DNA of 64,000 nt from CAKOTZ01 sp964489885. Lineage in GTDB: Bacteria; Bacillota; Clostridia; TANB77; CAG-508. This document shows, piece by piece, positions 56,723 through 64,000 of the stretch. A program made the translations under genes and the position numbers. The notes beneath the pieces were generated by a model. It had not been told where the DNA came from. It saw only the letters and a program-made list of their open reading frames with translations, and made no database searches. Position 1 is the stretch's first letter. Every line of letters starts with the position of its first letter. Where the stretch lies: contig CAZAZX010000001.1 of NCBI GenBank assembly GCA_964489885.1, forward strand, positions 1-64,000, in the 5' to 3' direction.

Positions 56723-58876
56723 TTATTTCTCTACTAATTGATATTTGCTTATCCAATAACCTCTCAATTCTTTTTTATTGAAGGTAAATGCTTCTGGCAC
56801 CTTATATCCTGTTGTGCAATTTTCATTTGTTGTATCTGTTGTAACAAATACAACTTCTGTTCTTTGTTTTGCCTTATCTGCATCTGTTATTGCATATTCG
56901 TACCTTGGTATCCAAGTAAAATATGATACTTTATCATTTGCTTTTACAACTATGTTTGCCCAATTTTGTGTTGCATAGTCGTACCAATTATTTGGTGCAG
57001 ATTCGCTAATTGGAATATCGCTATGCTCTGTTCCATCTGCATCGTAATATACATAAAATGTTTTGTCTTTTTCAAAGCCTGTTAAATCTGGTGTTACATC
57101 AACGCTTGTTTTAACTTTCTTTGTTACTGCTCCTACAAAATTATCTTCTGCATCTCGCAAAATAATATTTATTGTATATTGCGTGTTTGCTTTAAGTCCA
57201 GAATAAGCATAGTGTTCTGTTAGGCTTGTTCCGTTGTTTACCTTATCTCCATTTAAGTAATATTCGATTTTTGTTGGTGTTCCTCCTGTTGAATTTGATA
57301 TATCCCCAACAATTAAACTATTGCTTCCTGCTGAAATTTCTGCATTTACTTTTGCTGTTCCTTCTGCTAATTGATATTTACTTACCCAATAGCCTGTTAG
57401 CTCTGTTCCATTAAAGGTGAATGCTTCTGGTATCTTGTAACCTGCTGGAATGTCTCTTGTTGTGCCTTTTAAAAATTTAATATAACTTCTTTGTGAAGTT
57501 GAATTTAAAGCATAGGCATATCTAGGTATCCATACAAAATATGCTTCTAATCCATTATTTCTTGTAACAACATTTGCCCAATTTGCAGTAGTATAATCGT
57601 ACCAAGCAGATGGAGCTGCCCTGCTAATTGGAACTTCATTATGTTCTTTTCCATCTTCGTCCCAATATACGTAGAAAGTTGTATCTGGGTCAAATTGTGA
57701 AACATCTGGCACATTTGTTTCTGCAACTTCATATTTCTTAGTAAAACTTCCTACAATTTCTCCATTTTCATCTAATGCTGTAACATTTATTGTTTTATTT
57801 CCTCTTGCTAATCCTGTTATTTTATAATCTTCAGCCTTTTTACTTTCGTGTACAATTTTTCCATTTATTGCATAAGTATATTTTTTTATTGTTTTTTGTG
57901 TGGCTGTTGCAATATTTTGTATTGTCATTGATGTTGTACCTGCTGCAACATCAAAATTTACAGGGTATGAACCTAGCTCATTTAATTGATATTTGCTTAT
58001 CCAATAACCTGGCAGGTCTTTATTATTAAAGTTAAATGCTTCTGGAAGTTTGTATCCTTGTGTTTGTAAATCTTCCCAAGATGTTTGGTTTCCACTTTCA
58101 TCTATATATTCATTTTGTAAATTTATAAATTTTACATCTGTTCTTTGGCTTTTAGAATCTACTTTATAGCAATAGCGAGGAATCCATACATAGAAACAAG
58201 TTAAGCCATCAGATTCAACACAAATATTTGCCCAATTTTGACTTTTGTAATCGTACCAATCAGCATCTGGCTTTTTATTTATCCAATTGCCAACTGACAT
58301 ATTACCTTTTTTGTCAAGTTTAACATATCTTGTTTTGTCTTTTTCAAGTCCCATATTTAATTGAGGTGTGCATAAATAGACACCATTTACTAGCTCATAG
58401 TTACCATTTACAATTTGAATGCCTTCAGGCTTTCCTGCAAACGCATACACTTTTATTCCTATATCTTCACACCATTTTGTCTGTTTTTCATTGTTATCTA
58501 TTTTATCCTGTGAAACATAGTATAAATCTCCATCTAAAACAATACAATATTGTTCTTCTGTTTTTCCAACAGATGTTAAAATTTTAGAAATATCTTGAAC
58601 ACTTGCTTGGTCTATTTCCAATCCATCTTGTGTAATTATTTCTTTTAAAACTTCTCCAGCATTTATTTTGGAATCTTTACCTTCCATTTCAAGCCCTGCG
58701 TTATACATAAATAGTTCTTCTGAAATTTTTTGCATTTTTGTTTTAAATTTGGCTTCGTTTGCTCTTCCTATAATTCCTCCACTAGAAATCATAGAAATTG
58801 TAATAGCTGCTAGAATAAGCATAACAATTATGGTAATAATTAGTGCCATAAGGGTAATTCCTTTGTTATTTTTCAT
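56723..58876 (-). CDS. Prepilin-like surface protein with three WIPRY/SKYQL modules
   Basis: 717 residues. N-terminus MKNNKGITLMALIITIIVML is a type IV prepilin-like signal with hydrophobic helix (cleavage expected after Gly6). Three modules of about 170 residues follow: WANICVESDGL/FYVWIPRYCY, FVWIPRYAY, and FTWIPRYEY, each ending in GYWISKYQL. Such modules resemble the lectin-like fold of DGR targets. The gene begins 33 bp after the DGR2 reverse transcriptase, so it may be cotranscribed with it. Confidence 0.82.
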   Translation of the reverse strand: MKNNKGITLMALIITIIVMLILAAITISMISSGGIIGRANEAKFKTKMQKISEELFMYNAGLEMEGKDSKINAGEVLKEIITQDGLEIDQASVQDISKILTSVGKTEEQYCIVLDGDLYYVSQDKIDNNEKQTKWCEDIGIKVYAFAGKPEGIQIVNGNYELVNGVYLCTPQLNMGLEKDKTRYVKLDKKGNMSVGNWINKKPDADWYDYKSQNWANICVESDGLTCFYVWIPRYCYKVDSKSQRTDVKFINLQNEYIDESGNQTSWEDLQTQGYKLPEAFNFNNKDLPGYWISKYQLNELGSYPVNFDVAAGTTSMTIQNIATATQKTIKKYTYAINGKIVHESKKAEDYKITGLARGNKTINVTALDENGEIVGSFTKKYEVAETNVPDVSQFDPDTTFYVYWDEDGKEHNEVPISRAAPSAWYDYTTANWANVVTRNNGLEAYFVWIPRYAYALNSTSQRSYIKFLKGTTRDIPAGYKIPEAFTFNGTELTGYWVSKYQLAEGTAKVNAEISAGSNSLIVGDISNSTGGTPTKIEYYLNGDKVNNGTSLTEHYAYSGLKANTQYTINIILRDAEDNFVGAVTKKVKTSVDVTPDLTGFEKDKTFYVYYDADGTEHSDIPISESAPNNWYDYATQNWANIVVKANDKVSYFTWIPRYEYAITDADKAKQRTEVVFVTTDTTNENCTTGYKVPEAFTFNKKELRGYWISKYQLVEK
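56731..57715 (-). repeat. Long direct repeat, copy B
   Basis: Partner of 54512-55497, offset about 2218 bp. Differences cluster in the middle (the 57430-57660 part), the ends are almost identical. Confidence 0.85.
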
Positions 58877-58908
58877 ATACCTTAGTACCTCTCTATGTTT
58901 TTATGAAT

Positions 58909-60037
58909 TTATTCATTTCTATAATAATCTACTTTTTCGTTATAAATCCAGTCACATCTATAAATAACATCATTTATTAATTTATATGTATCTGCGTTAT
59001 GTGCGTGTGCTATCCAAGAAACAATACTTCTTGTAGCTTTTTCTTGATTGAAATTTTCCCTTTTGTAGAATTTATTAAAATTTCTTACTCTCTTATAAAT
59101 TTTTGTTTTATTTGATTTTTTTAGTAATATATGGCTATAATATACTTTATACCCTAAAAAATTTATTCCCTCGTCAACTCTTGTGTAACTCGTTTTTTTA
59201 TTTAACTTTAGTTTTAATTTTTTCTTAAGGAATTCAACAATTTCATTTTTCATTTTTATACACTCTTTTTTGTCATTAAGAATTAATACAAAGTCATCTA
59301 CATATCTTATATAGTATTTTATTTTGCATTTTTATACACTCTTTTTTGTCATTAAGAATTAATACAAAGTCATCTACATATCTTATATAGTATTTTATTT
59401 TGCATTTTTCTTTAATAAAGTGGTCAAGCTCATTTAAATAAATATTTGCAAAATATTGTGATGTATAATTTCCAATAGGAATTCCTTCTCTTTCCTCTGT
59501 ATCATATATATATTGTTTTGTCATTTTTAAAAACCTTTGGTCTTTAACTTTCCTACTTATGATTTGATATAAAATTTCTTTATCAATTGAATAAAAAAAC
59601 TTGGATATGTCACATTTTAAGACATAAGCATTTTTATTACTCTTTTGTGTGTTATACATATACCTTTTTAAAGTTTTAACTGCCTTATGTACACCTCTGC
59701 CTGGCAAGCAAGCGTATGAATCCTTAATCATCTTAGGTATAAATATTGGTTTTATGAATTGTTCTACATACCACTGTTGTATTACTCTATCTTTAAAAGG
59801 CAATGCTTCAATAATTCTTTCCTTCGGTATTGTTATTTTAAATTTATTATATTTGCCAATTTTGTATGTATCATTATATAAACTTTTTAAGCTGTCCAAA
59901 ATATTCTCTGCTAAATTCATTTCATATAATATTACTTCTTTGTTGTAGTGCTTGCCTTTTGAAGAACGGTAATATGCATCATACATATATTTGAATTTCA
60001 GATTTTCCATAAATATATTATTTACTCGTTTCGGCAT
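58909..60037 (-). pseudogene. DGR2 reverse transcriptase, interrupted by 76-bp tandem duplication
   Basis: Motifs: LKCDISKFFYSIDKE, GIPIGNYTSQYFAN, IRYVDDFVLILND (catalytic), INFLGYKVYYSH. After YVDD a 76-bp tandem duplication (59251-59326 and 59327-59402) shifts the frame; the raw protein ends at 59294. Removing one copy leaves exactly 351 codons in one frame to 58909. No CGG is involved. The duplication could be a reversible off state or an assembly error. Start overlaps the Avd stop. Confidence 0.85.
59251..59402. repeat. 76-bp perfect tandem duplication in DGR2 RT
   Basis: Two identical 76-bp copies, each encoding the YVDD active-site segment; 76 is not a multiple of 3, so gene function depends on copy number. 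Confidence 0.92.
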
Positions 60038-60381
60038 GATTTAATCCAACCTCCAACTAATTTTCCAATTTCAGAAATGTTGTTTCCCCATACCATATAA
60101 TTTTTCTGAGTAATATATTTATTTTTATAAGATATTAATATTAATGTTTTTAAAAATTGTAATTCAATATCTGCTCTATTTAAATATTTAAGTTTCTCAG
60201 TTTTTTTAAATTCTTTCCATGCATAAATTAATAGTTTTAATATAGTATATAGTGTATTTTTTATATCATTACATAAATCGAATCTTTCAGATTTAGGAAA
60301 TTTCTTTAATAAATTTAATGAATAAAATATTAAATTATTCATTTTTTCTAATGTTATTAATTTACTATCCTTTTTAGGCAT
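60022..60381 (-). CDS. avd: DGR2 accessory variability determinant (Avd-like)
   Basis: 119 residues from ATG 60381 (AAGGA upstream). All-helical, basic protein with the four-helix-bundle signature of bAvd-like proteins (KFPKSERFDLCNDI, LNRADIELQFLKTLI, GKLVGGW). Avd binds TR RNA and the RT in DGRs. Placed between TR2 and RT2. The only Avd found in the window. Confidence 0.85.
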   Translation of the reverse strand: MPKKDSKLITLEKMNNLIFYSLNLLKKFPKSERFDLCNDIKNTLYTILKLLIYAWKEFKKTEKLKYLNRADIELQFLKTLILISYKNKYITQKNYMVWGNNISEIGKLVGGWIKSCRNE

Positions 60382-60579
60382 ATTAATTTTCCTTATTATT
60401 AACAATTACTATTGCATTACATTCAAACTTTAAGATTTTACTAGCACTGCAATAAATTTTTTATTTTTTACCGATTTGGTCAATCGGAGGGAATTATTCT
60501 TCTTTTATATATAATATACATTCGGAAATATCCTTAAATATCTCCCCTCTAGTACACTTATTAAATAAGTACTTATATA

Positions 60580-60730
60580 AAAGTCCGCTCGCCTACTACT
60601 ATCACTGCACGACTGGCATGACCCTTACTCCAATACGCTGCCTGCTGCGCATCTCTGTTGTTGTTGTTGTTGTTGTTGTTCCAGTTGTTAGTGTTCCAGC
60701 GACTATACCCATATCCATAATATACGAAAA
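60580..60730 (-). repeat. DGR2 template repeat (TR2)
   Basis: 151 nt, near-copy of VR2 with offset 276 bp. It holds eight consecutive AAC triplets (coding strand), so nearly every variable codon is an Asn with two mutable adenines. All base substitutions against VR2 fall at its adenines; it also has one triplet fewer in the AAC run and an extra dinucleotide near 60720. It contains the same CGG as the target end. Confidence 0.93.
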
Positions 60731-60853
60731 GTACAATTAAATTAGTATATTATGGAAATTATAGAAGGGTATATTTGAGCCCAGAATAACCCCCAAGTAT
60801 TCTTATGAATAAAATGTATTGTATTAATGAAATGCAAGGGACAGAACAACCAA

Positions 60854-61697
60854 TTAAAGTCCGCTCGCCTACTACTATCACTGCACGACTGGCATGACCC
60901 TTACTCCAATACGCTGCCTGCTGCGCATCTCTGCTGAGGTCGATGTTGCTGCCGTAGTCCCAGTTGTCAGTGCGCCAGCGACCATACCCATATCCATAAT
61001 ACGAAAATATACTTCCTCCATAGGCTCTAAGTAAGGTTGCATCAGCATTTGCATTTACGGGTCTATAATTGTTATTATCTGTATAGTCTGATATCCAAAT
61101 ACTTGCATTTGAACCATGCCAATCTTGTGTTTCAGATATTGCATCACCTGTTTTTGCTACATAATTTGACCCACTTGATGTTGCACTCCTAAGGTCTCCA
61201 TTAAAATTTCCATCTGTTCTATTTGCATTAACACTAACGTTCATTCCATTATATGCATTTTTGTATCTTGCATCTGCATTTTTATATGTTGAAGATGAGG
61301 TAACTTGTCCTGCTGCAACTAGCTCTTGATTCAAATACATATATACTCCACTTTTATTTCCAGTTGTTGTTTCCCCGTCGTTTATTTTTGTAGGCTTACC
61401 ATAGCTAGATGCAGAAAGTATTGCTAAGGCTCCATATTCTGTGTTTTTTTCCATGTGCACATCCATATTATTTGAATTTGAACTTGGTGTTAAATTTGAA
61501 TTTACTGTTTCTGTTTTTCCTAGTGCTCCACCTGCTTGTTCCATTGTTCTTACACTTGACATCCAGCCATCTATATTTTTTGTACTTCCTGCACTTCCGT
61601 CTGCCTGCAAGGCTGCAAATGAAGTAGGTAGGCACATTAGGCTTATTGTTGCTATAAGTGTAATGCTTGCAATAATTTTAGTTAATTTGTTTTTCAT
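60854..61697 (-). CDS. DGR2 target: secreted variable surface protein, +1 shift at CGG
   Basis: 280 residues. Signal peptide (residues 1-28, TSFA-A type end), then a Ser/Thr/Asn-rich body and a C-terminal lectin-like part (WIWISDYTDNN-type region, YGYGYGRWRTDNWDYG variable, DAQQAAYWSKGHASRAVIVVGEGL end). The last shift at CGG 60863-60861 restores the stop at 60854, where TR/VR identity also ends; the raw frame would add about 30 residues of spurious tail. RBS AAGGAGG before ATG. Likely a diversified adhesin or receptor. Confidence 0.87.
60856..61007 (-). repeat. DGR2 variable repeat (VR2)
   Basis: 3' end of the target gene. 60856-60933 matches TR2 exactly; about 14 substitutions (60934-60983), all at TR adenines, encode the RWRTDNWDYGSNIDLSR segment. 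Confidence 0.93.
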
Positions 61698-61821
61698 ACT
61701 TTTCCTCCTTGTATAATTTTTTTACATTATTTTTTCCTCTGTGCATTATTTTAAACTAATATAATATTTTTTTCAATAGAAATAAGAAAATATCAATATT
61801 TTATTTATTTTTAATATAAGA

Positions 61822-61875
61822 ACCTGCACTACAGCCTAACCAACCAACATGGGCTAAAGCTGTAGGTGAGGTCTA
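61822..61875. repeat. Imperfect inverted repeat near the AAA ATPase
   Basis: CTACAGC and GCTGTAG arms about 25 bp apart within a GC-richer island; no T run. Perhaps a mobile-element remnant or weak terminator. The rest of 61698-61886 shows nothing. Confidence 0.4.
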
Positions 61876-61886
61876 AAGCAACCTTG

Positions 61887-63140
61887 TTATAATTCCATAC
61901 TATTTTGATTTAATAAAAATTCCTTTAACCCGATTACATTTATTCCTTCCTCCGTAATCCAATTTTTTATATCATCTTTAACAACTATTATTTTCTTAAA
62001 ATTATCACGGATATTCAATAATGGTCTTTCCTCTTGAATTGTTTTTTCTCTTGTTGGAAGAGCTAAAGCGGATTGAATGTAATATCTCTTATTAAATCGA
62101 TTACAAACAAAATCCACTTCATATTGTTTTTTACTATCTCCTTCACGATATTCAACTACTCCAACATCTACATTATATCCTCTATATAATAATTCGTTAT
62201 ATATAATATTTTCCATTATATGAGTTTCTTCTTGTTGTCTAAAATTTAATCTGCAATTTCTAAGTCCAATATCTGTAAAATAATATTTATATGGAGTCTG
62301 AATATATTTTTTTCCTTTAACATCATATCTTTCTGCTTTTTCTATCATAAATGCATCCAACAGATAATTTGTATATGATGTTATTGTATTTACAGAAATT
62401 TCCTTTATTCCAATACTTTCAAATGTATTTGATAGTTTATTTGGATTTGTTAGCGAGCCAATAGATGAAGCTAATATGTTAATTAAAGAATCAATAACAT
62501 CTACTCTTAATATATTGTTCCTTTCTATAATATCTTTAATATATGTTTGTTCAAATAACATTTTTAGATATTTACTTTTTTCTTCTTCTGTTTTATATGA
62601 AAGTATCCTTGGCATTCCTCCATAAGTAATGTATTCATCCCAAGCCTCTTTCTCATTTCCTTTAAATGCTGGCAAAAATTCAGAAAAACTTAATGGATAT
62701 ATTCTTATTTCATCACCTCTTCCTCTAAATTCTGTTATAATATCAGAAGAAAGAAATTTAGAATTACTTCCAGTTACATATACATCTAAATTTTTAATAT
62801 GCAAAAATCCATTTAAAACTGATTCAAAGTTTTCAACTTGTTGTATTTCATCCAAAATAACATAATACATTTTTTCATCTATTATTAAACTTTTTACATA
62901 ATCATAAAGTTTTTTTGGATTATGATATTCTATATTAGAAATTTCATCCAAATCTAGCTTAATTATATGCTTATCATCAATTCCTATACCTTTTAAATAA
63001 TTAATATACATTGGATCTAATAGATAGGATTTTCCGCTTCTGCGCATACCAGTAATAATTTTAACCAAACCATTTTCTTTTTTATTAATTAACTTATTTA
63101 AATATACGTTTCTTTTTATTTCTTGCATATTTACCTCCAT
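61887..63140 (-). CDS. AAA_14/DUF4143-family ATPase (full length)
   Basis: 417 residues. Walker A TGMRRSGKSYLL, Walker B YYVILDEIQQV, sensor YVTGSNSKFLSSDI, then the DUF4143 nuclease-like C-terminus (DIGLRNCRLNFRQQEE, YNVDVGVVEYREG, YEVDFVCNRF). Widespread in gut anaerobes with unknown role; C-terminal Asp-Phe-Val motif resembles PD-(D/E)XK. GGAGG upstream of ATG. Confidence 0.88.
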   Translation of the reverse strand: MEVNMQEIKRNVYLNKLINKKENGLVKIITGMRRSGKSYLLDPMYINYLKGIGIDDKHIIKLDLDEISNIEYHNPKKLYDYVKSLIIDEKMYYVILDEIQQVENFESVLNGFLHIKNLDVYVTGSNSKFLSSDIITEFRGRGDEIRIYPLSFSEFLPAFKGNEKEAWDEYITYGGMPRILSYKTEEEKSKYLKMLFEQTYIKDIIERNNILRVDVIDSLINILASSIGSLTNPNKLSNTFESIGIKEISVNTITSYTNYLLDAFMIEKAERYDVKGKKYIQTPYKYYFTDIGLRNCRLNFRQQEETHIMENIIYNELLYRGYNVDVGVVEYREGDSKKQYEVDFVCNRFNKRYYIQSALALPTREKTIQEERPLLNIRDNFKKIIVVKDDIKNWITEEGINVIGLKEFLLNQNSMEL

Positions 63141-63191
63141 TGAATATTTTTTCCGTTTTTGGAATTTTTATTCAACGCAATTATATTATCT

Positions 63192-63329
63192 TTATGGTTT
63201 AATTTCAAGTATATTTATTGATTTACTTTTAAATATATTTTTAATATATTTATCATAATTTGTACTTTCAATATAAGTACCTTTGTTATCAATATTTGCT
63301 ATAAAATTTTCAATATCTTCTTTGTTTTC
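63192..63329 (-). pseudogene. C-terminal fragment of a lost gene
   Basis: 46 codons without a start (ENIKEDIENFIANID-like ... ILEIKP-stop), cut at its 5' side next to the palindromic patch at 63345. No function assigned. Confidence 0.4.
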
Positions 63330-63344
63330 TTAATTGCTTTTATA

Positions 63345-63390
63345 TAACCATCGCGAATGCGGTACGATGGGACAAGATAACTGTCCCATT
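63345..63390. repeat. GC-rich palindromic patch (REP-like)
   Basis: Contains ATCGCGAATGCGGTACGAT and GGGACAagataacTGTCCC. Unlike the AT-rich surroundings and simil to the element at 56694; probably a dispersed repeat that cut the neighbouring gene. Confidence 0.5.
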
Positions 63391-63409
63391 TGCTTTCATC
63401 CTATAAAAA

Positions 63410-64000
63410 CTATACTTTATTATTTAGCCATCTTGCAATATCATAAACTTGTATACCTTCATAAGTGTACATATCATTTTTAGTTCTAGCAATTAATATT
63501 TTAGGATATGCATCCTTTATTTTTAATAATGATTCAACCTCTCTATTAAATGTACTTTCTTCTTCAATATTGCTTGATACCTGAATATATATTTTTTCAT
63601 CTTTTTTCATTGCTACAAAATCTATTTCTTTGTTATAAAGTTCTCCCACATATATATTATAACCACGTCTAAGTAATTCTATTGCAACAATATTCTCATA
63701 TATGTTTCTTTTATTTAAATTTTTTCTTCCTAATAACGCATATTTAAATGATTGATCAACAAGGTAATATTTATCTTGACTTGCCAAATAGTTTTTGCCT
63801 TGAATATCATATCTTTTTACTTTATAATATAAAAACGAATTACATAAATATCCTATATAATTTCCTATTGTTTTATGATTAGTGTCTTCGTTATTCGTAT
63901 TCAATGTTTCAGCAATATTGCGAAGAGAAGTTAATCTTGAAATATTATCCATCAAAAAATCATTAAGTTTGTATAGTAACTGTTCGTTCTTTATTCCATA
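63410..64000 (-). CDS. AAA_14/DUF4143-family ATPase, partial at window edge
   Basis: The open frame continues to the window end (196 codons visible). Only the DUF4143 C-terminal part is present (LASQDKYYLVDQSFKYALLG, GYNIYVGELYNKEIDFVAMK, YIQVSSNIEEE). Third member of the family in the window. Its ATPase domain would lie beyond the edge. Confidence 0.8.
   Translation of the reverse strand, partial: YGIKNEQLLYKLNDFLMDNISRLTSLRNIAETLNTNNEDTNHKTIGNYIGYLCNSFLYYKVKRYDIQGKNYLASQDKYYLVDQSFKYALLGRKNLNKRNIYENIVAIELLRRGYNIYVGELYNKEIDFVAMKKDEKIYIQVSSNIEEESTFNREVESLLKIKDAYPKILIARTKNDMYTYEGIQVYDIARWLNNKV

Overview
The window is AT-rich and uses TAA, TAG and TGA as stops. Genes have AAGGAGG-type ribosome binding sites, Firmicute housekeeping genes (rbgA, mrnC), prepilin-like surface proteins and no outer-membrane genes. 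It fits a low-GC, probably gut-associated, uncultured Clostridia lineage. The lineage call is an inference.

Region 1 (1-36579) is a complete prophage of about 36.5 kb inserted in the 3' end of a tRNA-Glu(CTC) gene. A 46-bp direct repeat (1-46 and 36534-36579) marks the att sites. The late genes run on the minus strand: terminase, portal, scaffold, coat, adaptor and nozzle-like proteins, a 2282-residue polyvalent protein, tail fibres, lysis genes. No tape-measure or tail-tube gene is seen, so a short-tailed (podovirus-like) virion is likely. A diversity-generating retroelement (DGR1: target with VR1, TR1, reverse transcriptase) sits among the tail genes. The early minus-strand block holds DnaD- and DnaB-type replication proteins, dUTPase and HNH genes. 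The lysogeny block has a Cro/CI pair with palindromic operators, a 379-nt structured RNA, two tandem par/Fst-like type I toxin-antitoxin loci, an ImmA/IrrE peptidase and the integrase.

Region 2 (36.5-47.3 kb) is chromosomal: tRNA-Glu, mrnC, rbgA, a SWIM protein, then a decaying array of RhuM, DinD, KilA-N and DUF1016 genes. These are separated by a family of about 110-bp repeats that carry promoters and begin at conserved gene ends. Region 3 (47.3-53.5 kb) is a surface-glycan operon. Region 4 (53.8-64 kb) has AAA_14/DUF4143 ATPases, two large surface proteins (one prepilin-like) and a second, chromosomal DGR (DGR2: secreted target, TR2, Avd, reverse transcriptase). The DGR2 reverse transcriptase is interrupted by a 76-bp tandem duplication.

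The most striking signal crosses all regions. I found eleven in-frame CGG codons in the whole window, and every one lies exactly where a gene breaks into the +1 frame. In each case skipping the C of CGG gives a Gly codon (GGA or GGT) and restores a conserved protein: mrnC, rbgA, ImmA (two sites), DGR1 RT (two sites), DnaD-like protein, DUF1599-like protein, phage recombinase, a large surface protein and the DGR2 target. CGG triplets in the other two phases are common in the coding strands and harmless. This suggests CGG is not read as Arg here but directs a +1 shift, or CGGN is read as a four-base Gly codon, in both host and phage. A sequencing artefact must be excluded but would not be expected to respect codon phase.
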